This document shows positions 11,901-21,891 of a stretch of 64,000 bases of DNA, in pieces. Origin of the DNA: Hedera helix. Its lineage: Eukaryota; Streptophyta; Magnoliopsida; Apiales; Araliaceae. The notes under the pieces were generated by a model. That model saw nothing but the letters and a program-made list of their open reading frames with translations, made no database searches and was not told the DNA's origin. A program made the translations under genes and the position numbers. The first letter of the stretch is position 1, and each line of letters begins with the position of its first letter. The stretch covers positions 24,360,056 through 24,424,055 of the forward strand of contig OX359270.1 in the NCBI GenBank assembly GCA_947179155.2, written 5' to 3'.

Positions 11901-12293
11901 ATTTTGGGCTTGATTTAACTAATAACATCAATTAAATTCCCTAAATATTAATTAATTACTTATTTTGGGTCTCAAAGATAATAACACAATATTACTAAAA
12001 TATATTAATATATCTTATTATCAATTAATATACTAATCTAGCCTTTAAAGACACATATTTAAGTTATTACTTTAATAACTCAAATTTAATTCATCACTCA
12101 TGTAATTTCTTAAATAATTTACTTACACCTAATTTCAAATTAATTGCATGTTGGCTTTCCTTTTCACTCTCAAGTTAAGTATACATTTATAATAATGTAT
12201 ATCCTCATCTCATCATATAATTAAATAAAAATTTAATTCACATAATTTCATTTAATTAAAATAAAATATTACACAAATTTCTTAGTCATTACA
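8916..12293 (-). mobile_element. Solo LTR 1 (3.4 kb), minus orientation
   Basis: Flanked by ATATT at 8,911-8,915 and 12,294-12,298. The left end reads TACACCCCCAAATCCGGG (the expected TG worn to TA) and the right end is ...TTACA, as in the other solo LTRs here. It contains the minus-strand version of a motif shared by these LTRs (AAGGAACTTGCC near 9,885). There is no coding capacity and no second LTR, so it is what remains after recombination between the two LTRs of a Ty3-type element. The long LTR suggests the Tekay/Del or Tat groups, but that is inference. Confidence 0.8.
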
Positions 12294-12344
12294 ATATTCC
12301 TCTTTTCTTTTGCTGAAACAAGTTTTAAATTCTACATACTATCG

Positions 12345-12363
12345 CCCCCCCCCCCCCCCCCCC
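12345..12363. repeat. Poly-C tract of 19 bases
   Basis: Nineteen consecutive C residues, rare in such AT-rich DNA. On the minus strand it is a G-run inside or beside the unnamed gene. The exact length is unreliable in most sequencing methods. Confidence 0.9.
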
Positions 12364-12399
12364 TAACCACAGTATTCCTCTTTTTTTTCCTTGGATACT

Positions 12400-12871
12400 T
12401 TTTCAAATTATCCACATTATCTCTACCCAAAACCACTGAATCGCTCCTCTTTTTCGCCAAATAAATTCTTCCCATTGTTCACATTATCTCTCCCCCAGAC
12501 ACCCGCTAAATATTTCCTTCAACCTTCACTTACTTTATACCACCCATCGATTTCCTCAAACAATTCATATCACACTCGTCATCCGAATCAAATATCTTTT
12601 CATACTTAAAGAATTCAGAAGACCCATCATTTCTATCAATTTTAAGAACATAGGAATTCCCATTTGCCCTTAAATTCTCCAAATGAGGATCTGCATCCTC
12701 ATCTTCAACATTTTCAAAAAATTTCCCAATACCCTTTTCTTCCCCTATGGCTTTTTGCATATTAACATTACAGCCATGACCCATAAATTCAAAACAATCA
12801 TCATTCGAAATATTTTCATCTTTTACACTTGTTTTTAAAGCCAGTTCGACAACGACATATTTTGTAATCTA
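12400..12871 (-). pseudogene. Upstream exon of the unnamed plant gene
   Basis: The minus strand from about 12,871 to 12,537 encodes ALKTSVKDENISNDDCFEFM, then an acidic block (FFENVEDEDADPHLENL) and RANGNSYVLKIDRNDGSSEF. A donor (AAA|GTAAGTG) follows near 12,533-12,540. Beyond it, pieces such as RDNVNNGKNLFG and RDNVDNLKKYP recur, similar to RDNVDHPN in the exon at 8,567-8,910, suggesting short protein repeats or degenerate exon duplications. The family is not identified. The upstream boundary is lost at the palindromic repeat array that starts near 12,873. Confidence 0.45.
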
Positions 12872-12992
12872 ACCTGCTTATCATAAGTTTGACCAACTTA
12901 TAAGCTCTTCCCGAACAACCTTACGTGAGTCTGGTTCATTCCCCCTTTTCGTAATCTAACCTGCTTATCATAAGTCAACTTAAAGTTAAAAT

Positions 12993-13460
12993 TTAAGTTG
13001 ACTTATAAGTTCCCCATAGGTGTTGTATCCCTACAAGCTCAGTTTTGACATCTTGCTGACCACCCTCTTGGAGATCAATATCAATTTCTTGGTTATAATA
13101 GTGAGCAACATGATCTGATATTACATTAAATCTAATACACTCGCACGATATTTGAACCATAGATGTGAGGGCTGCAACGATCTCCTTATGGTTCCCATTT
13201 CTCAAGTTAGAATCGTCCTTGACGAAAGGCTCTAGCTCGAACAAATCACGTGCAGCCTTTATCAGTCTACTTCTAGTAAGGGTAACTTATCTCTCAAAAT
13301 ACTTCCGTGAATGGTAACCTATACACTGTGATATGGTTCTTATTAAACCCTATCCATGAAGAATTTTCTGGTACTCGATATGACCATCAAGTATGCATTG
13401 GATATGTCGATCAAAACTTAGAGATGAGCTCCTTCATTCGTCAATGTAATAGTGAAATAC
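12993..13460 (-). pseudogene. Ribosome-inactivating-protein-like fragment, unit 1 left arm
   Basis: On the minus strand the translation shows, in order, a strand-like ITLTNEGAHL segment, then IDISNAYL (compare the IDVTNAYV strand of RIP N-glycosidases), a LTRSRLIKAA helix, and SMVQISCECIRF, matching the active-site helix where the Glu and Arg (E..xRF) act. Such enzymes remove one adenine from 28S rRNA. This fragment is broken by stops between these blocks. The open part covers 83 residues ending near 12,993. The family assignment is from motif order and is not backed by a search. No start or signal peptide is evident, so I consider it inactive. Confidence 0.6.
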
Positions 13461-13570
13461 TAGTCAATTTAAGGAAGTACCTACACCGTATTATGCTTGC
13501 AACTGTCCTTTGTTGTCCTTCGCACAAAGCCCTTCATAGACTTTGTGCGAAGAGTTCTTAGGAAGCATAA

Positions 13571-13985
13571 CACAGTATTTCACTATTACATTGACGAGTG
13601 AATGAGCTCATGTCTAAATTTTGATCCTCATAACCCTGTCACAGTTACCCTTCACGGGTTTTTATACGGGCGATCGAAACTTAGTTGATACAAGAAGTAT
13701 TTTGAGAGAGAAGTTATCCTTACTAGAAGTAGACTAGTGAAGGCTACACCTAATGTGGTCGAGCTAGAAACTTTCGTTAAGGATGATTCTAACCAGAGAG
13801 ATGAAAATCATAAGATCATTGCAACCCTCTTATCTATGCTTAAAATGTTGTGTGAGGGTATTAGATTTAATGTAATATAAAATCATATTACTCACTATTA
13901 AAACCAAGAAATTGATATTGATCTCCAAAAGAATGGTCAGCAAGTTGCAAAAACTGAACTTGTATGTATACAACACCTATGGCGA
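13571..13985 (+). pseudogene. Ribosome-inactivating-protein-like fragment, unit 1 right arm
   Basis: This is the inverted partner of 12,993-13,460, read on the plus strand. It keeps the LTRSRLVKAT helix and the active-site segment as MLKMLCEGIRF, but has stops soon after (at the positions matching ISDHV and YYNQ). It differs from the left arm at many positions, so the two arms are old copies, whereas the tandem duplication of the whole unit is recent. Confidence 0.6.
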
Positions 13986-14316
13986 AGAGGGAGAGATTGA
14001 GAGCCAAATCAGATATTAGGTCGGAAGGACAATGATGCCATTTAGAAAAATAAAAGAGGGCAAAATTGTCATTACATTTGGTCAAACTTGCTTATTAAAA
14101 AGGACTTTTAAGCCACTTTAATAAGTCAAAATTTGTTACTTATCAAAAATGACTTATAAGTCCAAAAAGAAGTTATGCCCAAACACCTGTTAAAATCAAC
14201 TTATAAATTAGTTTGACCAACTTATAAGTTCTTCCCGAACAACCTTACGTGAGTCTAGTTCATTCCCCCTTTTCGTAATCTAACCTGCTCATCATAAGTC
14301 AACTTAAAGTTAAAAT

Positions 14317-14785
14317 TTAAGTTGACTTATAAGTTCCCCATAGGTGTTGTATCCCTACAAGCTCAGTTTTGACATCTTGCTGACCACCCTCTTGGAGATC
14401 AATATCAATTTCTTGGTTATAATAGTGAGCAACATGATCTGATATTACATTAAATCTAATACACTCGCACGATATTTGAACCATAGATGTGAGGGCTGCA
14501 ACGATCTCCTTATGGTTCCCATTTCTCAAGTTAGAATCGTCCTTGACGAAAGGCTCTAACTCGAACAAATCACGTGCAACCTTTATCAGTCTACTTCTAG
14601 TAAGGGTAACTTCTCTCTCAAAATACTTCCGTGAATGGTAACCTATACACTGTGATATGATTCTTACTAAACCCTATCCATGAAGAATTTTCTGGTACTC
14701 GATATGACCATCAAGTATGCATTGGATATGTCGATCAAAACTTAGAGATGAGCTCCTTCATTCGTCAATGTAATAGTGAAATACT
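14317..14785 (-). pseudogene. Ribosome-inactivating-protein-like fragment, unit 2 left arm
   Basis: This is a direct copy of the unit 1 left arm: the 83-residue open part is identical in protein sequence, including CECIRF. Only a few bases differ elsewhere (for example at about 14,559 and 14,577). The stops match those of unit 1, so it was already broken when duplicated. Confidence 0.6.
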
Positions 14786-14927
14786 AGTCAATTTAAGGAA
14801 GTACCTACACCGTATTATGCTTGCAACTGTCCTTTGTTGTCCTTCGCACAAAGCCCTTCATAGACTTTGTGCGAAGAGTTCTTAGGAAGCATAACACAGT
14901 GCGGATACTTCCTAAAACTGACCAGTA

Positions 14928-15340
14928 TTTCATTATTACATTGACGAGTGAAGGAGCTCATATCTAAATTTTGATCCTCATAACCCTGTCACAGTTACCC
15001 TTCACGGGTTTTTATACGGGCGATCGAAACTTAGTTGATACAAGAAGTATTTTGAGAGAGAAGTTATCCTTACTAGAAGTAGACTAGTGAAGGCTACACC
15101 TAATGTGGTCGAGCTAGAAACTTTCGTTAAGGATGATTCTAACCAGAGAGATGAAAATCATAAGATCATTGCAACCCTCTTATCTATGCTTAAAATGTTG
15201 TGTGAGGGTATTAGATTTAATGTAATATAAAATCATATTACTCACTATTAAAACCGAGAAATTGATATTGATTTCCAAAAGGATGGTCAGCAAGTTGCAA
15301 AAACTGAACTTGTATGTATACAACACCTATGGCGAAGAGG
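14928..15340 (+). pseudogene. Ribosome-inactivating-protein-like fragment, unit 2 right arm
   Basis: This is a direct copy of 13,571-13,985, with the same internal stops. Unit 2 keeps about 26 bases near 14,902-14,927 (GCGGATACTTCCTAAAACTG and neighbours) that unit 1 lacks. Those bases pair with the left arm, so unit 2 is the fuller palindrome and unit 1 carries a deletion. Confidence 0.6.
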
Positions 15341-15934
15341 GAGAGATTGAGAGCCAAGATATTAGGTTGGAAGGACAATGATGCCATTTAGAAAAATAAC
15401 AGAGGAAAAAATTGTCATTACATTTGGTCAAACTTGCTTATTAAAAAGGACTTTTAAGCCACTTTAAATAGGTCAAAATTTGTTACTTATCAAAAATGAC
15501 TTATAAGTCCAAAAAGAAGTTATTCCCAAACACCTGTTAAAAACAACTTATAAATTAGTTTGACCAACCTATAAGTTCTTCCCGAACAACCTTACGTGAG
15601 TCTGGTTCATTCCCCCTTTTCGTAATCTAACCTGCGTATCATACAAAAGGTAAAATCATTTAATAAATTAGTGCGTTCTAATATGAAATGAAAGTATGCA
15701 TTGGGTTTTTACTTCTTTTTTTCTTCCTTCAAAGTTTATTTTTTGGCCTATTAAGTCTGTTAGAGACATGTATAGACAATGTTTCTCTGTGGAATTTTTC
15801 CAATATTTAATGTTAGAACTTAAAGTTACTACTGAGAAGAGGGAAGGGAGAAATTTTCCACAAAAAAAAAGGGTTTTTTATTTTTTGTTACCATATTTAA
15901 TGTGTAGCATTGCAGTTGTTTTTGAATATCACAA

Positions 15935-16080
15935 TGGCTGCTCAGTTTATTGAATTTGGTTGTTACATGTTTCAAAGTCAGTACTGATAATTCTTGTTGC
16001 ATCAATATCACAATGGCTGCGCAGTTTAGTGAATTGGTTGTTCCATGTTTCAAAGCCGCTACTGATAATTCTTGTTGCAT
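15935..16080. repeat. Direct tandem duplication, unit about 75 bp
   Basis: TCACAATGGCTGC, then TTGGTTGTT, then ATGTTTCAAAG and TGATAATTCTTGTTGCATC occur twice in the same order, with a few differences. Confidence 0.85.
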
Positions 16081-16516
16081 CTAGAAAGGAAGGAAGGAAA
16101 AGAAATGGATACGAAAATGCCAAAGCTAGTTTTTAGTTAATCACGCAACAAGGTACAAGTGTTGTTACACATGGTAAAACACTATGAAACAACAATTGGC
16201 TTATTGCCAAAAATAACAATTCCCAGAAGCTCTGAGAAGGAGTTAGCTTTTTGGTCTTGATAACAACACCTACCGAAGGTATACTACTTTTAATTTGCAT
16301 ACATTGATACAAGACTAGAGTACGTCCACTAGCATAGTCCCATAGCCAAAAATAAAGTACAAGCTATTTATTTGTAAGTAGTTCCAAATCCAAATGCCGT
16401 GAAACTAAAATTGGTCGCAGTTATTATTTCAACTATGTTAAATTAGACATCAAAGTCACGGAGATGATCACCATTAAATAGGAAGACATTAAAGCCTGTG
16501 ATGTAGGAGTTTTTAG

Positions 16517-16604
16517 CCTCTACAAGCCACATGAACAAAAAACGTTACTTAAGAATTGTCATTACATGACTCAAAATGAGCTCTTAATGGGTGGCTTGTA
16601 GAGG
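16517..16604. repeat. Perfect 14-bp inverted repeat with 60-bp loop
   Basis: CCTCTACAAGCCAC (16,517-16,530) is the exact reverse complement of GTGGCTTGTAGAGG (16,591-16,604). It could form a hairpin or be the ends of a tiny MITE; no flanking duplication was clear. Confidence 0.75.
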
Positions 16605-16796
16605 ATGAGCTCGCCTTTCACAAGCTTTGATGTTTTTTCATTGTTCACCCCGCCGCTACCCAATTGAGGGACGGTGCCCATGCCCTTAGGGCTAACAGTG
16701 ATCATCCAATGTCCAAAGTGCATTACTTTGAATGACTAACTTAAGATAGAGTTGGAACAATATTTGCAACAGGCTCATATTCAACATTTTTGCAAG

Positions 16797-17591
16797 GTTC
16801 TAAAAGGTGCTAGGCGGGCGGCCGGGGGGGCCTAGCGCCTAAGGGGTCTAGGCAGAGCTTGGGCGGGACATAGACGGGATTTTTTATTTTAAGCCAATTT
16901 TAATATTTTATCTTACATTTATCCAAACAAAATAATAATATAAAGGAAAACAATCTATAATAAAGATAACAAAGGCCTTTGCTTAAAGTTCAAACACATC
17001 TATATTACTAATGTCAAAGTTCAAACAGAAACATGCAATTGTTTAAAGTTCAAACACAAACAAATAATTAAAAATACAAACTAATAGTCCTCATTTTCAT
17101 ATCCCTCTATATCTCTCTCTAACTCTTCTTCTCTATATCCTTCCAAGATAATGTCTCCATCGGACTCACACTCACACTCATACTCTTCATCTTCCTCTTC
17201 TTCCGTGTCATCATCAGACAAACAAATTTCTTCATGGAGTTCTCCTACTCTAACATTTCTATTATTTCTCCTAGGCTTTAACACGTTATTCGCTTTAGAT
17301 GTTTCACCAACCGCTTCACAAGTAAGGCCCGAACAGCCCTCAACTTCTTCATCTATTCCTACGACGTCGTTTCTTAGCTTAATTATTAAAATTTAAAAAA
17401 AACAATTGCAGCCCTAAATTTTCTGCTTAGGCCCCGCCTAATTTCTCCATTTTGCCCATCCAGTCTCGTATAATTTCCTGAAGGGATTTTTTTTCCTCCT
17501 TGCGCATAGGCGAGGCGATAGGCGGCCTAGGCGTGGCGTCCGGGGGGAGGCCTAGCGCCTAGGCGAGGATTAAGGTGGGGATTTTTAGAAC
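16797..17591 (-). mobile_element. GC-rich-ended DNA transposon remnant, probably hAT-like
   Basis: GTTCTAAAA at the left end is inverted as TTTTAGAAC at the right. Inside both ends are GC-rich blocks built of CCTAGGCG/CGCCTAG pieces (about 16,808-16,870 and 17,508-17,575), largely complementary to each other. The interior is AT-rich and holds the 3' end of a coding region on the minus strand (17,081-17,396). A clean flanking duplication could not be fixed (TTGCA-like bases occur on both sides). The superfamily is therefore uncertain. Confidence 0.55.
17081..17396 (-). pseudogene. Acidic C-terminal fragment, possibly of a transposase
   Basis: The minus-strand frame reads ANNVLKPRRNNRNVRVGELH and then a strongly acidic tail (DDDTEEEEDEEYECECESDG...) to a stop at 17,081. 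Acidic tails after a basic RRNNRNVR stretch occur at the ends of some plant hAT-type transposases; that is my best guess from location inside a transposon. Nothing of a catalytic domain remains. Confidence 0.35.
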
Positions 17592-17713
17592 ATTGCATTT
17601 TTGGATTTGGAACTCCATATAAAGCAAGCCTTTTGTACTTTATCTTCTAGGTATGAGGCTATTCTAGTTGATATACTGTAAGCTTATTATGCAGATAAAA
17701 ATTTCTGTCTACA

Positions 17714-18120
17714 GAAAACCTTAGGATTAGTGTTGGTATCAAGAACTTGGGCTTTGTTTGTACGATGGAGGGGTAGGTTAAGGAAACAGACTATTCCTTG
17801 AGAAAAGTTACAAGTAGTGAGTTTTACCTCCTCATTATATTATTTGATAAAACGTCGAAGGAACCAAAGGGGAATGAAAGCCACTTCATACATCTTAGAG
17901 TTGACTAGAATTTGAAGAATATCGAGTATAGTGCAGAATACCTTAGGGTTAGTGTTGGTATCAAGAACTTAGGCTTTGTTCGTACAAGGGAGGGGTAGGT
18001 GGAAGGAAACAAGACTATTCCTTGAGAGAAGTTACCAGTATAGTGAGTGGTGTACCCCCTCATTATCTTGTTTGATAAAACGTGGAAGGAACCGAAGGGG
18101 AATGAAATCAACTTCATATT
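17714..18120. repeat. Direct duplication, two copies about 225 bp apart
   Basis: CCTTAGG(A/G)TTAGTGTTGGTATC and the following ~180 bases, including GGAAACA, ACTATTCCTTGAGA and TTGATAAAACGT, occur at about 17,720-17,900 and 17,940-18,120 with scattered differences. No coding content. Confidence 0.8.
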
Positions 18121-18169
18121 GTTGTTACAACAAGAAGGGGAGGTGATCCTATCACTTATATAACAATTA

Positions 18170-18395
18170 CTCCCTCCGTCCTCAAAAGCATGACTTTAGG
18201 TACAAATTTTTTTGTTCATAACAGGACATCTAAAGGTACACAAATCAAATATAAAATATGTATAAAGACTAATTTACCTCAAAAGTATACTTAAGTGAGT
18301 AAAAGTATTACTTATTTTATTTTCTTTCCTCTACTCTAGTTTTCTTAATTTGTCTGAAATATGTACTTTGGACATCCTTTTGAAAAAGGAGTACA
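18170..18395. mobile_element. Stowaway-like MITE
   Basis: The left end TACTCCCTCCGTCC is the classic plant Stowaway terminus. The right end (CTTTTGAAAAAGGAGTA) is its degenerate inverse. The flanking TA is the usual target. It is AT-rich, about 225 bp and has no coding content. Confidence 0.7.
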
Positions 18396-19287
18396 GCTAA
18401 GAGTTGACTTGAAGTACATTGAGTATAATAATATTATAATAAGGGTTAAGTAGATTGTTAGCTATGACACTGATTGACTAGTTATGTCCGATTGTCCTTC
18501 CTCTTTCCATCTATGATTTGGTAGGAAAGACTTTTGTGGGCCAGGATGAGGAATATACACATTCACTTTTACTTCGTGTACCTTTTTCATCTTTGTCAAA
18601 CAAGGCGAACCTTTTTCATCTTTGTCAAAGAACAGATAGATATCATTTCCTTCCATTTAGTTCCTCCCCTTGATGCTGCCCTCTATATCTCTGCCTAATG
18701 CAAGGTTAATCCAAGGCCTGATTTGAAGACCTTTATAAAACAAAGACACCTATTATTTGATCATTCGGTGTTCGTGTGAGAAGTGTCATGGGTTTAAACT
18801 TTAATTGCAACTCATTTGATGGACTGGATACACTATTTATTCCAATTGTTAAAATTTCAGAACTTATGTCAAATTTTAAACAGTTCCATAGTGTGAGAAA
18901 GATCTTCAATTGCATCTCAGTTGTCGATTTTTTTGGGGGAATATTCTTCAGCAGGAAAGGCTGATCAGATTTTCTATAATGGTCTAAGCTATTTTAAGTG
19001 GCACATTACGTTTCCATTTTCATTGTGTAAAACTGTACATTAAAAATTTAAAAGGTTGAATCAATTCTTTGACTATTTAAAATGATCACAATAATTACAA
19101 TTTGTTGATTTGGTTAACTTTGACATTTAGTACTACATATTATCCATTGTTTTCTTGTGATATCATTATATCAATATGACTGATGTTATTCAATCAATTT
19201 TAATTTATTATCGATGAACTAAATTGGACTAACTTGTGTATGAATTGTGTTGGGTTTTAGAGTTCGTACATCTATACAACCAAGAAT
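18396..19287. other. Non-coding stretch upstream of the BED/hAT gene
   Basis: No gene recognised. A short direct repeat, ACCTTTTTCATCTTTGTCAA, occurs twice (about 18,580 and 18,610). The last part before 19,288 ends in TTTTAG and may hold an intron end or the 5' leader of the following gene. Confidence 0.4.
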
Positions 19288-21891
19288 ATGGCTGCAAATG
19301 AAGTCCCGGTCATTGTTTATGATCATGGATATGTTGTTGATAAGCATAAGGGGAGAATGAAATGTAATCATTGTGGTAAAGTTGTTACTTGTTAGCGACG
19401 TTTTAAGTGCCACTTAGGTGGTATACAGGGAGATATAACTCCTTGTGAGGAAGTTCCCGAAACTGTGAAGGAACTGATGAGAAATGTGTTAGTTGAAAAG
19501 AAAAAAGGATATTTGAGCAAGGAAATTGGAGAGCTCGACCACCCAAATCTTCCCTGGAAGAGGAATTGGTGCCCTCAGACCAATGATGTCGAGCATGATA
19601 ACACTTCGACTTCTGAGTTTGGGAGTACCAAGCACATGAAGATGGAACCTGTATCTGAAGAGAATGAAACCAAAACAATTGCTTTTCCCAATAGAAGGAA
19701 GGAGTTCCAACTAGCGGCTGGTGGAAATGAAGATCAATCATTATTGCAGGCTAAAAAATTCATTGGCAGATTCTTTTACGAAACAGGCATTGATTTCAGT
19801 GCTGCCACTGTTCCTAGCCTTCAGAGAATGATAAATTCCATCCTTGGTTCTAAATTTGAGCATATGATTCCCACTTGTCAGGAGTTGAAAGGATGGATCC
19901 TGCAGAGTGAACTGAAAGAGATGCAACATTACGTGAAAGAGATCAGAAGTCCACCGGCAAAGACAGGGTGTAGCATTTTGTTGGATGGCTGGGTTGATGA
20001 AAAGGGTCGACAGCTGGTTAATATTATAGTTGATTGCCCACAGGGAGCAATCTATCTACATTGATTTGATATTTCAGCTTTTGTTGGAAACTTCGGTGCT
20101 TTGCACTAATTTATTGATAAAGTTTTGGAGGAAGTTGGTGCTAACAATGAGGTTCAAATCATTTCATATTCAACATCAGTATTTATGCAAACTCTAGACC
20201 AGCAATTGATGGATAAACAACGAACAATCTTTTGGACAGTGAGTTCATCCCATTGTATAGAAATGATGTTAGAGGGGATGGGGATGATGAATCTAATTAA
20301 GAATACATTACTGAAGGCCAAAACAATTACAAAATTCATCTAGAATCATACTTTTGTTTTGAAACTTCTGAAGAATCATACTAACGGATGTGACTTAGTT
20401 AAGCCATCCAAAAATAGGTCTGAAGCACCTTTCGTGACCCTGGAGAATATATTGCCGGAAAAGGACAGTTTCCAAATAATGTTTACCTCATCCGATTGGA
20501 ATACTTCAACTTGGGCTTCTACAGATGAGGGAAAAAGAGTAAACTGATCTGGTGAGAGATTGTTCTTCCTGGAGTGAAGCCAGGAACGTTTTAAATGCAA
20601 CTATCCCCTTGGTGCGTGTTTTGGATTTAATTAATGAGGGGGATAACCAACTACTAGGCTATGTTTGTTTACAAAAAATATATTTGAAATTGGACTATTT
20701 ATCTTAATTTAATACTATTTTGCAATATTTAATCATTTGATAAGAGATTGTTAATCCCTTAATATTGGACTATTAGTCCCATAAAGCCATTTAATAGCTT
20801 AAAATGAGGGGGACTATTATTCCCAAAATTTTCATGGGATTATATAATCCCACATAAATAGTTTTAGGAATGGTAAAAAAAAATCCATAGGACTATTTAA
20901 AGGACTAATAATCCCCGATCATGAGATAAAATAGTCCAAAATAATATTAAATTAATACAAATAGTTTAATTCCAATTATGTTTTTTCTAAACAAACATAA
21001 CCCTAGGGTACATATACGAAACATTAGACCAAGCCAAAGAAATGATTAAAGAGGAATTCAGAAACAAGAAGTCTCAGTACATGCCATTTTAGAAAGTGAG
21101 AGATAATATTTGGAACAATCACCTCCATAGTCATCTTCATTCTGCAGGTTATTTTCTGAATCCAAGTCTCTTCTATTCAACGGATTTCTTGCCTGACCTA
21201 GAAGTTGTCAGTGGTCTATTGTGCTGTATTGTCTGTATGGATGAAAGTACGCAGGTTGAAGACACGATAACCTCACAGCTAGTTCCATATCGAGAGGCCA
21301 AAGGTGAATTTCGTCATGGAAGTGGCATCACCCAACGATCTAATGTTTCTCCAGGTTAGAGATTTGTGTTCACTTTCTTGTTTATGTGTTTAGATATTAT
21401 ACATATGCTTCAAGTTATGTATTAACCTTCAGCAATTTGGTGGTCCACATATGGAGATAACTGTCCAAAATTACAGAAATTAGCCATTCAAGTTTTAAGC
21501 CAAACTTGTATGGTGCTTCTAGATATGCACTCAATAGGAGTATGGCGGAGAAACTTCTCAATGAAGGGAGGAATCGTCTAGAGCAACAAAGACTTTGTGA
21601 TTTGGCTTTTCTGCATTATAATATGCAATTATGAAATTTTGACTCGGGGGTAACTAAAAATATCGTAGCTGATGGAATTGACTCAATGGATGACTGGATA
21701 GTGGACAAGGCACAAAAGATGGTGTATCCAAATGATGACCTGACATGGATAGACTTGGATGGCAGAGCTTCAACCACCGGTGGAAGTCACATTGATGGGG
21801 AGGACCCTCTAGTGTTTGGCCAGAAAAGGAACCCAAATAAGAAAGAAATGGAAATGGTGTACAATCGATGTTGCATGATGTTTTCTCCTTA
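19288..21891 (+). pseudogene. BED zinc finger, DUF659 and hAT dimerisation protein gene, decayed
   Basis: ATG at 19,288 opens MAANEVPVIVYDHGY, then a BED-type finger (CNHCGK...KCHLGG). DUF659 follows (GCSILLDGWVDEKGRQLVNI, about 19,970-20,330). After the MITE comes PDLEVVSGLLCCIVCMDE, and after a short intron (about 21,357-21,434) the C-terminal dimerisation region (WWSTYGDNC, LAIQVLSQTC, RLEQQRLCDLAFLHYN). This architecture is found in hAT-derived plant proteins, including domesticated ones. Lesions: TAG at 19,393, a TGA near 20,063, a TAA near 20,107, a TAG near 20,341, a frame change near 20,547, a 346-bp MITE at 20,657, a TAG (Trp position) near 21,091 and a TGA near 21,632. No product is expected. 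Confidence 0.88.
20657..21002. mobile_element. Tourist-like MITE inside the BED/hAT gene
   Basis: Inverted ends GGCTATGTTTGTTTA and TAAACAAACATAACC (one mismatch), flanked by a 3-bp CTA duplication (20,654-20,656 and 21,003-21,005). Removing it and one CTA restores a continuous reading frame across the site. The 3-bp duplication and GG(G)C..TGTTTG ends suit PIF/Harbinger (Tourist) MITEs. Its arms are strongly complementary throughout (for example GGGACTATTATTCCC-type blocks). Confidence 0.88.

Larger units (their letters stand above)
12873..15640. repeat. Tandem pair of ~1.33-kb palindromic (foldback) units
   Basis: Unit 1 (about 12,884-14,205) and unit 2 (about 14,206-15,557) are nearly identical direct copies; the block TTTGACCAACTTATAAG recurs at about 12,889, 14,212 and 15,559, the third starting a partial unit. 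Each unit is itself a long inverted repeat. Unit 1 folds about 13,535, where CTTCGCACAAAG meets its exact complement CTTTGTGCGAAG. The arms are inverted copies of a ribosome-inactivating-protein-like gene. The ends carry CTTATAAGT-rich sequence typical of plant foldback MITEs. GTAATCTAACCTGC recurs at about 12,873, 12,953, 14,275 and 15,621 and may mark duplicated target DNA. Confidence 0.8.
15641..16796. other. Non-coding stretch with two small repeats
   Basis: No gene recognised. Two items stand out: a direct duplication at about 15,935-16,080 and a 14-bp inverted repeat at 16,517-16,604, listed separately. The rest is unremarkable AT-rich DNA. Confidence 0.5.

Noticed and set aside
12993..14568. 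Two identical 83-residue open frames as separate functional genes
   Set aside because: They are the same arm of a duplicated palindrome and begin mid-domain, downstream of stops in the RIP-like fragment.
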